Part shown: positions 37,165 to 47,048 of the stretch, one piece after another
Numbering within the stretch: the stretch's first letter is position 1
Layout of the letters: each line of letters starts with the position of its first letter
Notes under the pieces: generated by a model
The model's database searches: none
What the model saw: the letters and a program-made list of their open reading frames with translations, nothing else
What the model was told of the DNA's origin: nothing
Position numbers and translations under genes: made by a program
From: Kineobactrum sediminis
GTDB lineage: Bacteria > Pseudomonadota > Gammaproteobacteria > Pseudomonadales > Halieaceae
Length of the DNA: 64,000 nt
Direction: 5' to 3'
Assembly: GCF_002868715.1 (NCBI RefSeq)
Contig: NZ_PKLZ01000016.1
Span: 29,554 to 93,553 of the forward strand

Positions 37165-39594
37165 CTAGAACTCGTACAACACGTCCAGGCCAAAGGTACG
37201 CGGCTGGCCGAAGATGTTGCCGGCGTAGCCGAGTGTCGCAAAGTCTATGCCCCACTCCTCGTACTCTTCGTCGGTGACATTCTTGCTCCAGGCCGAAATC
37301 CGCAAATTGCCGTTATCGCCCAGCGGAACCTCGTTGAGGGTTACCCGCGCGTTGACAAGAGTTCGACTGTCCGAGGCATCAAATTCGTTGAGGAAGGGAT
37401 GAAAAACGAATTCATCGGTATAGGAGAGATCCACCCGGGCCGACAGGGTGCCAAAGGTGAAGGGCTGGAACCGGTATTCCAGTCCCGCGGACGCGGTATT
37501 TTCCGGGGCTCGAGTCACGGTTGTAACATCCGCGATATTCTCGACCTCGTTGGTAACCGGGTTCAGCGCACGGTATTCATCAAACTCGGCGTCAAGGTAA
37601 CCGTACGTCGCCTCCAGGGTCAGGCCCTGGGTCAGTCGGGCAAGAATCTCCAGTTCAAAGCCCCTGTAGGTTGCTTCGCCGGCATTGACAATCCTGCTCG
37701 ATGCACCGCCGCTGCCAGCCTCAAATACGGCAATCTGCATGTCCGTGTAATCGTTGTAGAACACGGCAGCATTCACCCGTAACTGATTATCAAGCCAGCT
37801 GGATTTGATGCCCAGCTCGTAGGAATCGAGTTCCTCCTCTTCAATGATCTCTTCCCAGCCACTAACAGTAGAAGCGCGCGAGTTGAAACCACCGCCGTTG
37901 TAACCGGTGGAGTGGGTGGCGTAGACATTGATATCCGGCGTCCAGGCGTAGTTTGCCGTTAACAAATAGCTGATGTTGTCCCAGCTGTCGCTATTGGTGA
38001 GCTTGTCGTCAATCGAGGTGTGGCCGAGTGTTTCGTTGAACAGGAAAGCGTTGCGTTTGTCCTCGGTGTAACGTAGCCCCGCGGTGATATCCAGTTGCTG
38101 GGTGAAAGAGTAGGTGAACTGCCCGTAAGCCGCGACAGACTCGGTTTCCTGGCCATACACAAAGTCCACAAAACCGTTCATGTTGGGATCAGCACCGGGA
38201 AACGGAAAGGGCAGGGGCAGGCGTTGGCTGCCCTGGCAAACCGGTCCGTTGCCGAAGTCCTGGCAGAAGCCGGCAGCAGTATAGGCGCCGTCAAGGGGGC
38301 TGCCCAGCAGGAACTGAATGGGCAGGGCAAAGGTCTGCGGGTTACTCTGGAAAATTTCTTCTTCGTAGTAGAACAGGCCGAGGGTGTATTGCAAGCGCTC
38401 GTTAAAGGCATCGCCCATGAGTTGTAATTCGTGGGTTTGCAGGTCAATCCAGCCCTCGTCAATGGTGGCGTGAAACCCCGGGGTAGGTATGACTTGCCCG
38501 CCGCCGTAAAACAGGTCGGCGGTATTCAGTGCGCCGCCGTCCAGGTCGGTAGAGCCGTAGCCGGAGTCAGTCCTGCGATCTGCGAAGATATATTTGACGC
38601 TGAAGGCGTCAAGATCCCAGTTCACGGTCAGGTTGTGGCCCTCGACCTCGAGGAATTCATCGCTGACGCCGTCCAGGTTGAAGTTCTCACGGCGTGTCTC
38701 GGGGTCGCCCACCAGCGCATCCATTTCCTGGTAAAGCTGGCCGCCGAGGAAAGTATAGGGAAAGGGCGTGGTAGTGAAGCCGTTATAGATGCTGTCCTTG
38801 ACCTTGGTTACCTGAAAGGGCGTCGGCACACCGGTATTGTCGGTTTTATCAAACACATAGTCGATGGTCAGCCGCTCTGTCGGCTGCAGGCGAAAAGCGG
38901 CACGGTATGATTTGTTGTCTTCACTGCCGAGGTCGCTTTCGCTGCCGGGGAAGTCATTGTCCGCCCAGCCATCGTATTCCATTTTCACGGCGGACAATTT
39001 TACAGACAGCATATCGGCAATCTTGGGCAGGTCAATGGAACCCGCGACGCGCCGGTAGCCGTCATTGCCGACGTTCGCCTCCAGCCTGCCGCCCAGCTCG
39101 CCGGAGGGTTTTATTGTGGTGACGTTAATGGCGCCGCCGGTGCTGTTGCGGCCAAACAGGGTACCCTGGGGGCCCCGCAGCACCTCGATTGCCTGCAGGT
39201 CAACGATGTCGAATACGGCGCCAACGGTCTTGCTCATGTATACGCCATCAAGGTAGAAGCTGGTCTTGGGATCCACCATCAGGGAGGTTTCGCCGCTGCC
39301 CACCCCGCGAATGTAAATGGACATATTGGAATTTGACGAGGGCTGCTTCTGGATATTGGTGTTTGGCGCAAAACTGGCGAGGTCAGTAACGTTATAAATA
39401 CCAAGGTCAGCGATTTTTTCGGTATTGAACGCCGTTACCGCGATAGGCGTATCCTGCAGCAGGGTTTCACGCCGCTGGGCAGTGACCACGACTTCCTCCA
39501 ACGCCAGTGACTGGGCGTGCAGTGCGCTCGTCAACGGTAATGAACCCGCTGCGATCAAGGCTGTAGCAATAGGCGTGCAAAGGTATCTGGACAT
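37165..39594 (-). CDS. TonB-dependent outer membrane receptor
   Basis: The 809-residue receptor has a signal peptide ending LHAQ, then a TonB-box-like LEEVVVTAQRRETLLQDTP. The plug domain carries IYIRGVGSGE and VEVLRGPQGTLFGRNSTGGAIN. The 22-strand barrel ends in a terminal aromatic (YEF). The plug and length resemble the large family of receptors for complex organics in marine and sphingomonad-type bacteria, not classic siderophore receptors. The ATG at 39594 has CGGAG upstream. The substrate is unknown. Confidence 0.9.
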   Translation of the reverse strand: MSRYLCTPIATALIAAGSLPLTSALHAQSLALEEVVVTAQRRETLLQDTPIAVTAFNTEKIADLGIYNVTDLASFAPNTNIQKQPSSNSNMSIYIRGVGSGETSLMVDPKTSFYLDGVYMSKTVGAVFDIVDLQAIEVLRGPQGTLFGRNSTGGAINVTTIKPSGELGGRLEANVGNDGYRRVAGSIDLPKIADMLSVKLSAVKMEYDGWADNDFPGSESDLGSEDNKSYRAAFRLQPTERLTIDYVFDKTDNTGVPTPFQVTKVKDSIYNGFTTTPFPYTFLGGQLYQEMDALVGDPETRRENFNLDGVSDEFLEVEGHNLTVNWDLDAFSVKYIFADRRTDSGYGSTDLDGGALNTADLFYGGGQVIPTPGFHATIDEGWIDLQTHELQLMGDAFNERLQYTLGLFYYEEEIFQSNPQTFALPIQFLLGSPLDGAYTAAGFCQDFGNGPVCQGSQRLPLPFPFPGADPNMNGFVDFVYGQETESVAAYGQFTYSFTQQLDITAGLRYTEDKRNAFLFNETLGHTSIDDKLTNSDSWDNISYLLTANYAWTPDINVYATHSTGYNGGGFNSRASTVSGWEEIIEEEELDSYELGIKSSWLDNQLRVNAAVFYNDYTDMQIAVFEAGSGGASSRIVNAGEATYRGFELEILARLTQGLTLEATYGYLDAEFDEYRALNPVTNEVENIADVTTVTRAPENTASAGLEYRFQPFTFGTLSARVDLSYTDEFVFHPFLNEFDASDSRTLVNARVTLNEVPLGDNGNLRISAWSKNVTDEEYEEWGIDFATLGYAGNIFGQPRTFGLDVLYEF

Positions 39595-39613
39595 ATAGTG
39601 GCTCCGTTTATTT

Positions 39614-39643
39614 ATTATCTGCAACCGTCTGTTTCATGGGTAA
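39614..39643 (-). promoter_or_regulatory. Possible promoter of the TonB receptor gene
   Basis: Read on the minus strand, TTACCC (39643-39638) and GATAAT (39619-39614) are spaced by 18 nt, about 20 nt before the start codon. The start site would be very close to the ribosome-binding site, so this is a weak call. Confidence 0.25.
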
Positions 39644-39810
39644 CTTTGGCGGCACGTCATGTTGGTGTCCGCGAGTTTTTTATGCTAGGTAGATACTCGC
39701 CCATGCAGTGTAGCTTTACCAGAGTAAATGTAGATACCGGTCAAAAGATATACAAAAATATAGTTCAATATCTTGTACTTGCCGGGAGGCGGCAGGGCTC
39801 GGGAGAGCTG

Positions 39811-40806
39811 CTATGAAATGCCGCGCTTTGGTTCGTAACGCCGGGTGAGCAGTTTGCCGAGCGGCTCCCTGTATTGGTCAAAGAGCACCGCGCCAATAAT
39901 GACCAGGCCGGTAATGATCCGTTTGCCCGGTTCCGATACCCCCAGCTGTGCGAGCCCGGTCTGCATTACTGCGATGATCAGCACACCGAGAAAGGTGTTG
40001 ACGACGGAACCCCGTCCTCCCGACAGGCTGGTGCCCCCGATAACCACCGCGGCAATTGCCGACAACTCCAGACCAATGCCGGCGTTGGGGTCGGCGCTCT
40101 GCAGATAGCCAAGCTGGAACACCCCGCCAAGGGCCGCCAGAACACCGGCAATGGCAAATACCACGACCTTCCAGCGCACGGTATTGATACCCGACAGGCG
40201 CACGGCCTCCTCATTGGTGCCGATGGCAATCATGTAACGGCCAAAAACGGTTTTAACCAGGATAAACTGTGCCAGCGCGACCACGACAATGGCACCAATC
40301 AGCGCCGGTGACAGCCCGAGGCCCGCTATCGGCTCACCGATACGACCAACCGCAGGCCCGAGGTATTTGGTCTCTGAACCGGTAACGAGATAGGCGCCAC
40401 CGCGAGCGATTTCCAGCATCCCCAGAGTAACGACGAATGAGGGTATGGCCCAGCGTGCACTGACCAGGCCACTGAAGGAGCCACATGCCAGGCCCGTTAA
40501 CAGGCTCGCCAGTAACGCGGGTACCAAAGGCCAGCCGCTATCGGCCATTAATACACCCATCACGGCGGCACACAAGGCCATCACCGAGCCCACCGAAAGA
40601 TCAATGCCGGCAATCAGCAATACAAAGGTCATGCCCACTGCAACGACAGTCAGGGTTGGAATCTGGTTGGCCAGGGTTCGGAAAGTGACGGCGGAAAAGA
40701 AGTAGTCGCTCAGTGAACTGAACAGCAGGATCAATACCAGCAATACCGCGACCAGGCCGAGCGAGTTCCAGGGCAGCCGGATACGGCCGACAATAGAGGG
40801 TGACAT
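39811..40806 (-). CDS. Sugar ABC transporter permease (RbsC-like)
   Basis: The 331-residue membrane protein has about ten helices. It contains the family segments GMTFVLLIAGIDLSVGSVMAL and AAVVIGGTSLSGGRGS. It would import ribose-type monosaccharides or related polyols. The ATG at 40806 overlaps the ATPase stop (TGATG), so the genes are coupled. Confidence 0.9.
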   Translation of the reverse strand: MSPSIVGRIRLPWNSLGLVAVLLVLILLFSSLSDYFFSAVTFRTLANQIPTLTVVAVGMTFVLLIAGIDLSVGSVMALCAAVMGVLMADSGWPLVPALLASLLTGLACGSFSGLVSARWAIPSFVVTLGMLEIARGGAYLVTGSETKYLGPAVGRIGEPIAGLGLSPALIGAIVVVALAQFILVKTVFGRYMIAIGTNEEAVRLSGINTVRWKVVVFAIAGVLAALGGVFQLGYLQSADPNAGIGLELSAIAAVVIGGTSLSGGRGSVVNTFLGVLIIAVMQTGLAQLGVSEPGKRIITGLVIIGAVLFDQYREPLGKLLTRRYEPKRGIS

Positions 40807-42398
40807 CAAGAGATCTCCAGCGGTGGAGCAACTTTCTGCCCCGCCGTTGTATAAAAGCGGAAGCTGGCTTCAAGCAAGGCCTGCTCGCTAACGGTGTCGG
40901 CTGTAAACTCACCCGCCAGGCGCCCGTTGGAGAGTACGACGACGCGGTCGGCGAGGGCCAGCAGTTCTTCTGTTTCGCTGCTGACCACGATAACCGCTTT
41001 ACCTTGAGCAGCCAGGTCACGAATCAGTTCCTGGATCAGCAGTTTGGAGCGCGCGTCCACGCCGCGCCCGGGTTCATCAAACAGCAGTATCTGCAGGTCC
41101 CGCAACAGCCATCGCCCGATAAGGACTTTTTGTTGATTGCCACCGCTGAGCTGGGCGACGGGTTGCTGCAGGTCGTCGTGCTTGATATCCAGTTGCCGGC
41201 ATATTTCGGCGCTATTGTCGGCGATGGCTTTATCATTAACTATCCCAAGCCTGTTGTGCAGTGTGCCGAGCTGACCAAGGCCGATATTCAAGGCGATTGA
41301 TTTATCCAGCAACAGCCCCTGGCCCTTGCGGTCTTCAACCACCAGGCCAATGCCCGCAGCGATAGCCTCGGCAGGATTGCGCAACTGTTGCAGCCGGGAA
41401 AAATCGTCCGCTGCCAGACGGATGCCCCCGGTGTCTGCCGTATCGGCACCAAACAGCGTGCGTAGCAGCTCGGTGCGGCCTGAGCCTATGAGGCCGCCGA
41501 TGCCGAGTACTTCTCCCGCTCGCAGTTCCAGGTTGATGTCAGTGAAGGCTCCCTGGCGTCCGAGCTGCTCTATTTTCAGTACGACATGTCCCGGCTTGGT
41601 CGCGCTTCCGTTACTCGCAGCTGTAGCCGCGATTGTCGTGGGGGTTTTCGGCGGAATGCGCGCCATGGCCGGGCCGGCCATCAGGTGCACCATACGTTCA
41701 ACGTCCATCTCATCCGCGTTTTCGGTGGCGATTAACGCGCCATCGCGCAAAATCGAGACCCGATCCGCAACCCGTTGTATTTCGCTCATGCGATGGGAAA
41801 TATAAATGATACCAATACCGGCAGAGCGCAGGATATCGAGCTGACCGAACAGCTGGTCGATCTGGGGGTCGGTGAGTGCCGCCGTAGGTTCGTCCAGAAT
41901 CAGTAGCCGTACCGGCTGGGCAAGTACCCTGGCAATTTCGACCAGTTGTTGCTTGCCTACCCCTAGGGCTGATACCGGTGTGTCCGGATCGAGTTCATCC
42001 AGATTGAGGCGCGCCAGCGCCGCGCGTGCGGAGTCACGCAATGCCTGATGATTAATCACTCCTGCGCGATTTCCAAGCCGGTTAAAGCAGAGGTTTTCGG
42101 CAATGCTCAGGGTGGGAAAGAGATTCAGTTCCTGCATTACCATGCGCACGCCTGATGCTTCGGCCGAGTGCAGGGAGGCGGGCTGGTAAGGCTGGCCCGA
42201 AAGCCGCATGTTTCCGCTGTCGGGCCGGTGAATGCCGGCGATGAGATTGCACAGAGTGCTTTTGCCGGCACCGTTGCTGCCCATCAGCGCGTGAATCTCC
42301 CCGGCCCGGAGAGTGAAGTCAATGCCGCGTAACACCGGCACCGCAAACTGTTTGTGCAGTGCGTCGATTGCCAGTAAGGGAGGCTCGCCAGCAGTCAC
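40806..42398 (-). CDS. Sugar ABC transporter ATPase with two ATP-binding domains (RbsA-like)
   Basis: The 530-residue protein has an N-terminal ATPase domain with Walker A GSNGAGKST, signature ALGVGKQQLVEIARVLAQ and Walker B LLILDEPTAALT. In the C-terminal domain Walker A is degenerate (GLIGSGRTE) and the signature is LSGGNQQKV, as is usual in RbsA/MglA proteins. Translation starts at GTG. It is the middle gene of the transporter operon. Confidence 0.92.
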   Translation of the reverse strand: MTAGEPPLLAIDALHKQFAVPVLRGIDFTLRAGEIHALMGSNGAGKSTLCNLIAGIHRPDSGNMRLSGQPYQPASLHSAEASGVRMVMQELNLFPTLSIAENLCFNRLGNRAGVINHQALRDSARAALARLNLDELDPDTPVSALGVGKQQLVEIARVLAQPVRLLILDEPTAALTDPQIDQLFGQLDILRSAGIGIIYISHRMSEIQRVADRVSILRDGALIATENADEMDVERMVHLMAGPAMARIPPKTPTTIAATAASNGSATKPGHVVLKIEQLGRQGAFTDINLELRAGEVLGIGGLIGSGRTELLRTLFGADTADTGGIRLAADDFSRLQQLRNPAEAIAAGIGLVVEDRKGQGLLLDKSIALNIGLGQLGTLHNRLGIVNDKAIADNSAEICRQLDIKHDDLQQPVAQLSGGNQQKVLIGRWLLRDLQILLFDEPGRGVDARSKLLIQELIRDLAAQGKAVIVVSSETEELLALADRVVVLSNGRLAGEFTADTVSEQALLEASFRFYTTAGQKVAPPLEIS

Positions 42399-42412
42399 AG
42401 AATAGTACTCGA

Positions 42413-43384
42413 TTACTGGCCGGCACCGGCTTTAACCACATCAACCGGCGTATCCCGGTCGGCTGGCGCCTGGCCGGACGCCAGTATCTCCAGCGCGTAC
42501 TCGATACCGAATACGGCCAACTGGTCGCCGTACTGGTTTGCTGTAGCGAGCATCTCGCCCGATTGCACCAGACTGTTGGCGGCGGAGATGTTATCGAAGC
42601 CCACGATCAGCACTTCCCCGGCGCGACCCGACTGGCGTACCGCGGCTACAGCGCCCAGGGCCATACTGTCATTGGCGCAGAGCAATGCTTTGAGCTCGGG
42701 GTTTTCGCCGAGGATGGCGGCGGCAACATTGGCGGCGCGTGCCTGCTCCCAGTCGGCTGCCTGGACTGAGACTATTTCGATGTCGGCGGCTCGCATGGCA
42801 TCTTCGAATCCCGCCTGGCGTTGTTGGGCGTTGAACGCGCCGGGATTGCCGCCAATGATGGCCACCTGGTCGCCGGCCTTTAGTTCCGCTGCCAGGACAT
42901 CGCCAACCTTGCGAGCACCCGCACGATTGTCCGGCCCGACAAAGGGAATGCTGATATCCATTCCGGCCAGGATTTCGCGGTCAAAACGGTTGTCGATATT
43001 GACTACCACGATGCCCTGGGCTGCAGCACGCCTGGCCACCGGCAATAACCCTTTGGAGTCCGCCGGCGCGATCACGATGGCATCTACTCCGGTCGCCATC
43101 ATCTGTTCCACCAGCGCCACTTGCTGGGCCAGATCGCTTTCGTTCCTGATGCCATTGACAACCAGTTCATACTGGTCGGCATTGGCTGCCTGGTGCCTGC
43201 GGGCGCCGTCTGCCATATTGATGAAAAACTCATTTGCCAGTGACTTCATCACCAGAGCTATACGCAGCGGTGCCGGGTCAGCTGTCGTCTCCGGCGTCGG
43301 TTCCCGGGTACAGGCTGTCAGCGCCGCGAGCAGCATCAGCCCCGTGACCAATCGGCTTAAGGGCATTGAGCGAAAGGGTGGCAT
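42413..43384 (-). CDS. Sugar ABC transporter substrate-binding lipoprotein (RbsB-like)
   Basis: The 323-residue protein has lipobox LTAC with Cys25, then a periplasmic-binding-protein type 1 fold: IALVMKSLANEFFINMADGARR, VDAIVIAPADSKGL, VVNIDNRFDRE, LLCANDSMALGAVAAV and VGFDNISAA. It resembles ribose/allose-type binding proteins. It is the first gene of the operon, with AAAGGA upstream. No sugar kinase or LacI regulator lies next to it, so the ligand stays open. Confidence 0.9.
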   Translation of the reverse strand: MPPFRSMPLSRLVTGLMLLAALTACTREPTPETTADPAPLRIALVMKSLANEFFINMADGARRHQAANADQYELVVNGIRNESDLAQQVALVEQMMATGVDAIVIAPADSKGLLPVARRAAAQGIVVVNIDNRFDREILAGMDISIPFVGPDNRAGARKVGDVLAAELKAGDQVAIIGGNPGAFNAQQRQAGFEDAMRAADIEIVSVQAADWEQARAANVAAAILGENPELKALLCANDSMALGAVAAVRQSGRAGEVLIVGFDNISAANSLVQSGEMLATANQYGDQLAVFGIEYALEILASGQAPADRDTPVDVVKAGAGQ

Positions 43385-43511
43385 TAAAAAGTTCCTTTAG
43401 AGGCCAGCGCTGAATGTTGCGAGCACTGTAGTTATTTAGACACAGGGCAGATTACCCCAGAAATCAGCAGGGTGCGAGGAGACTGCGCGGGGCGGTTGGA
43501 AATACCCGTTC

Positions 43512-46199
43512 TTAACCCCGGCTGGAATTGGACACAGTATGAAACCTGATGCCGGGTGCAAAAAGGCCCAGCGCTGCCGGAACGAGGCTCATTCCAAGTA
43601 TTAGCATCCAGCCGTCACTGCCGGGTATGGCCGTCTGCAGGACACCGGCAAGTGGTGGCCAGTAGACCGCAAGGAGCAGCAGGCAGCTGCAAAATACCAG
43701 CGCTGCCCAGATCCAGAGATTGCGGACCACATCGTTGTTCCAGGGCCTTGAGCCGCGATCGCGCAGGTTCAGCACAAACCACAGCTTGGAAAACCCGAGC
43801 GTCAGGAACGATATGGTAATAGCCTCGGTTTCACCCACCTGCAGCCATAGCAATGCCAGGGTGAATGCGGCAAGCACACAGGCACCGACAACCAAACTCC
43901 ATCCTCCAATCGCATGCCAGTGATGACGTGTGATGACAGCTTCCCCGGATGGCCGGGGAGGGCTTTGCATGACACCGCTACTGCCAACACCGACGCCAAG
44001 TGCCAGGGCGGGAAAGACATCCGTGAGTATGTTCAGGAACAATATTTGCAGTGGATGCAGAGGCAGTGGCGCCTGGGTCAGTGAAGCAAGGGACACCACC
44101 AGAATTTCAGCCAGGTTGGTGCAAAGCATGAAAATGACGGACTTGCGTATATTGGCGAATATGACCCTGCCCTGGCGGACAGCGGTAACAATGGTGGAGA
44201 AGTTGTCATCGCGAAGAACCATGTCGGCGACCTGTTTGGCCGCATCCGAGCCCCGTTCCCCCATGGCGATACCGATATCGGCCTGCTTCAGGGCCGGGGC
44301 GTCATTGACCCCGTCGCCGGTCATCGCGACCACTTCACCGCTATCCTGGAAAATCTTTACCAGTTGAAGTTTGTGTTCAGGAGTGACTCGCGCGAAAACG
44401 TCGGCCTTCAGGATCCTGTTACGCTCCTCTGTGGAGAGGGCTTCGATATTGCCCAGATCGCGGCCATGAATCGCCGCACCGCTGCTGGCCAGCCCAACCT
44501 GTTCGGCAATAGCCTGCCCCGTATCGGGTCGATCGCCTGTTACCATCACTGCGCGAATGCCGGCCTGCTGGCACTCTTCCACCGCCTCGCGTATGTCTGC
44601 GCGCGGAGGATCCGCCATGCCCACCAGGCCAAGAAAACACAGTTGCGCATAAGGGTCATCATCGACCGCCTGGGTTGTTTTCTCTGCTACTGCAAGAAGG
44701 CGCAGGCCTTCTCCGGCAAGTTCGTCAGCGCGCTGTTTCCAGGAGTCCCTTTCATCCTCCGATAGCGCTGTTTCACCTTCATTTGTTGCCATCGCAGTGC
44801 AGGCATCAAGCATCACCTCGGGTGCGCCCTTTACCGCAACCCGAAAACCGCCTTCGATACGGTGGAAAGTGGCCATTTTCATGGTGTCGGAATCAAACGG
44901 TTCTTCGCGCTCCTCGGGGAATTCCTCAAGCAGTTCCGCACGATCCTTGTCCAGGAGGGCACCCGCCTCCAGCAGCGCCAGTTCCGTTGGGTCGCCGCTG
45001 CGCTTTTGCTGCTGGTCTTCAAGCCTGGCGTTGTTGCACAGTACGCCGACCTCGAGCGCCCGTCTCAGGAGTGGCTCGTTGGCAAGATCCGGCTTGTTTT
45101 GCTGACTGTCATCCAACTCGTGCACGCCCTCCGGGGTGACAATCTTCTTCAGCACCATTTTATTAGCGGTGAGTGTGCCTGTTTTGTCGGTAAAGATAAT
45201 GCGGGTGGCGCCGAGTGTCTCCACCGCCGCAAGATGATTTACCACGGCATTGCGGGTGGACATAAGGTACATACCGCGCGCGAGTGCTACGGTAGCGACA
45301 ATGGGCAGGCCTTCCGGAATGGCAGCAATGCCCAGCGCAATGGCGGTTTCGATCATTACCATGGTGTCGCGACCGGCGACGAGCCCGGTAATGGCGACTA
45401 TTATGGTGATACCGATAGTGACCCAGGCAAGCTGGCCGCCCAGCTCGTCAAGTTTCTTTTGTAATGGTGTTGTCTTGCCTTCTGCACTTTGTGCGAGTTG
45501 CGAAATATGTCCCAGCTCGGTGTCCATCCCGGTTGCGACGACAACCCCCTCGCCATCACCATCGGTAACACTGGTGCCTTTATAGAGCATGCAGGTACGG
45601 TCGGCGAGCACGGTGTCTGCCGCCACTGCTTCTGGTGTTTTCATCACCGGCACCGATTCTCCGGTGAGCGCCGCCTCATTCACCTGCACTTCACGGCTTT
45701 CTTCGGTTTTCTCACCTTTGCGCGGAAGTAGTCGCAGGTCTGCCGGCACGAGGGTTTCCGGGCTCAACAATACAATATCGCCGGGCACCAGGTTTTGTTC
45801 GTCAATAGTGTGCTCGCCGCCATCCCTGCGCACTTGCGCCTGCTGCTTGCCAAGGTCCCGTAGCGCTTCCATCGAGCGCAACGCCTTCCATTCGCTGAAG
45901 AACCCGATCAGGGTGTTAATCAGCATCACGGCGATTATCGCTATCCCTTCATGCCAGCGACCGGTCAGCAGAGCCAGGGCACCGGCAGCGCCGAGGAGCA
46001 GGATAACCACGCTTTTGAACTGTCGGAAGAATATCCGTGGAGTACTGACAGGTTGGCTTTCGCGAAGTACGTTGGCTCCGTACTGTTCGAGACGCTGATC
46101 AACCTCGTCTCCGGAAAGGCCGGAATCCTGGTTGGCGGTGAAGTGATCAAGTACCTCTTCTGGATCCAGTGAATAAAATTTCTCTGCTGGCTGACTCAT
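43512..46199 (-). CDS. P-type cation-transporting ATPase (type II, Ca2+-ATPase-like)
   Basis: The 895-residue membrane pump has the actuator motif TGES, the phosphorylation motif DKTGTLT with Asp338, KGAPE, and the hinge MTGDGVNDAPALKQADIGIAMG. The N-terminal cation ATPase domain (DPEEVLDHF) and ten predicted helices fit type II pumps for Ca2+ or related cations. The E-x-x-x-P ion-binding helix (AIPEGLP) is present. It stands alone between the sugar transporter and the amidoligase operon. Confidence 0.9.
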   Translation of the reverse strand: MSQPAEKFYSLDPEEVLDHFTANQDSGLSGDEVDQRLEQYGANVLRESQPVSTPRIFFRQFKSVVILLLGAAGALALLTGRWHEGIAIIAVMLINTLIGFFSEWKALRSMEALRDLGKQQAQVRRDGGEHTIDEQNLVPGDIVLLSPETLVPADLRLLPRKGEKTEESREVQVNEAALTGESVPVMKTPEAVAADTVLADRTCMLYKGTSVTDGDGEGVVVATGMDTELGHISQLAQSAEGKTTPLQKKLDELGGQLAWVTIGITIIVAITGLVAGRDTMVMIETAIALGIAAIPEGLPIVATVALARGMYLMSTRNAVVNHLAAVETLGATRIIFTDKTGTLTANKMVLKKIVTPEGVHELDDSQQNKPDLANEPLLRRALEVGVLCNNARLEDQQQKRSGDPTELALLEAGALLDKDRAELLEEFPEEREEPFDSDTMKMATFHRIEGGFRVAVKGAPEVMLDACTAMATNEGETALSEDERDSWKQRADELAGEGLRLLAVAEKTTQAVDDDPYAQLCFLGLVGMADPPRADIREAVEECQQAGIRAVMVTGDRPDTGQAIAEQVGLASSGAAIHGRDLGNIEALSTEERNRILKADVFARVTPEHKLQLVKIFQDSGEVVAMTGDGVNDAPALKQADIGIAMGERGSDAAKQVADMVLRDDNFSTIVTAVRQGRVIFANIRKSVIFMLCTNLAEILVVSLASLTQAPLPLHPLQILFLNILTDVFPALALGVGVGSSGVMQSPPRPSGEAVITRHHWHAIGGWSLVVGACVLAAFTLALLWLQVGETEAITISFLTLGFSKLWFVLNLRDRGSRPWNNDVVRNLWIWAALVFCSCLLLLAVYWPPLAGVLQTAIPGSDGWMLILGMSLVPAALGLFAPGIRFHTVSNSSRG

Positions 46200-46352
46200 C
46201 TGATCAAACCCCGATGTTCACCTGCATGGCACTCATTGCCCAGGCTACTTACCAGCATAGCAAACGGCGGGTTTTCCGCTTTGGCGAAGCACGCAGGGAA
46301 GGTTATTTCAGGGTGGAGTGATAGCGCTAACCGGCGCCCCGGATACCAGGAC

Positions 46353-47048
46353 TTAAGTTGATGATCCGGACCTGCGTGAGGCACCGCTGGCGGCCGCATT
46401 AACCAGGGCCTGGAACAATCGCCGCTGGCGGCGCATGAAGATGAGAAACTCCGGGTGCCACTGCACACCAATGAGAAAACCATATCCCTGGTCTTCTATG
46501 GCCTGTACCAGTCCATCCAGATCTCGCCCCGCCACGGTGAAACCCGCTCCGGTTTCAGCAATTGCCTGGTTGTGCAGGCTGTTGATTTTTGCCGTTTCAG
46601 TACCCATGAATTCAGCCAGCCAGGTGCCGGATTGTATGCAAAGGGTTTTCAGCGGGAATATTGTCCAACGATGGGATGTTTTCTCGCGGTGGCTACTGAG
46701 TTCCTGGTGCAGATTGCCGCCGCGATACACATTCAGCAACTGGGCCCCGCGACAGATGCCCAGCATGGGCAGGCGCCTGTTAATGGCCAGGTCAATAACT
46801 TCCATCTCGAATTTATCCCGTGCCACATCATGTTTTGGCTCTACTTCGGGTTCCGCGGCGTAGAGTACGGGATCAATATCGTGGCCACCGGTAACCACCA
46901 CGCCGTCAAAAGAGTATTGGCCTGGCTCCTGGCCGGGTCGGAGCTGCAAAGGTTGGCCACCGTAGAGCCGTATCGCGAGGGCAACCAGAAAACGCGGGCC
47001 GAAAGCGCCTTTTACCGGTCCGGTGATCGCAATCAGTGGTTTAGCCAT
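46353..47048 (-). CDS. Class I glutamine amidotransferase-like gamma-glutamyl hydrolase (PuuD-like)
   Basis: The 231-residue protein has the peptidase C26 fold: VVTGGHDIDP, nucleophile Cys99 in LGICRGAQLLNVYRGGNLHQ, and GVQWHPEF with the catalytic His and Glu. Relatives such as PuuD hydrolyse gamma-glutamyl amides. Its start lies inside the end of the amidoligase gene (16-nt overlap), so it belongs to that operon. A trimming or editing role on the ligase product is inferred. Confidence 0.85.
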   Translation of the reverse strand: MAKPLIAITGPVKGAFGPRFLVALAIRLYGGQPLQLRPGQEPGQYSFDGVVVTGGHDIDPVLYAAEPEVEPKHDVARDKFEMEVIDLAINRRLPMLGICRGAQLLNVYRGGNLHQELSSHREKTSHRWTIFPLKTLCIQSGTWLAEFMGTETAKINSLHNQAIAETGAGFTVAGRDLDGLVQAIEDQGYGFLIGVQWHPEFLIFMRRQRRLFQALVNAAASGASRRSGSST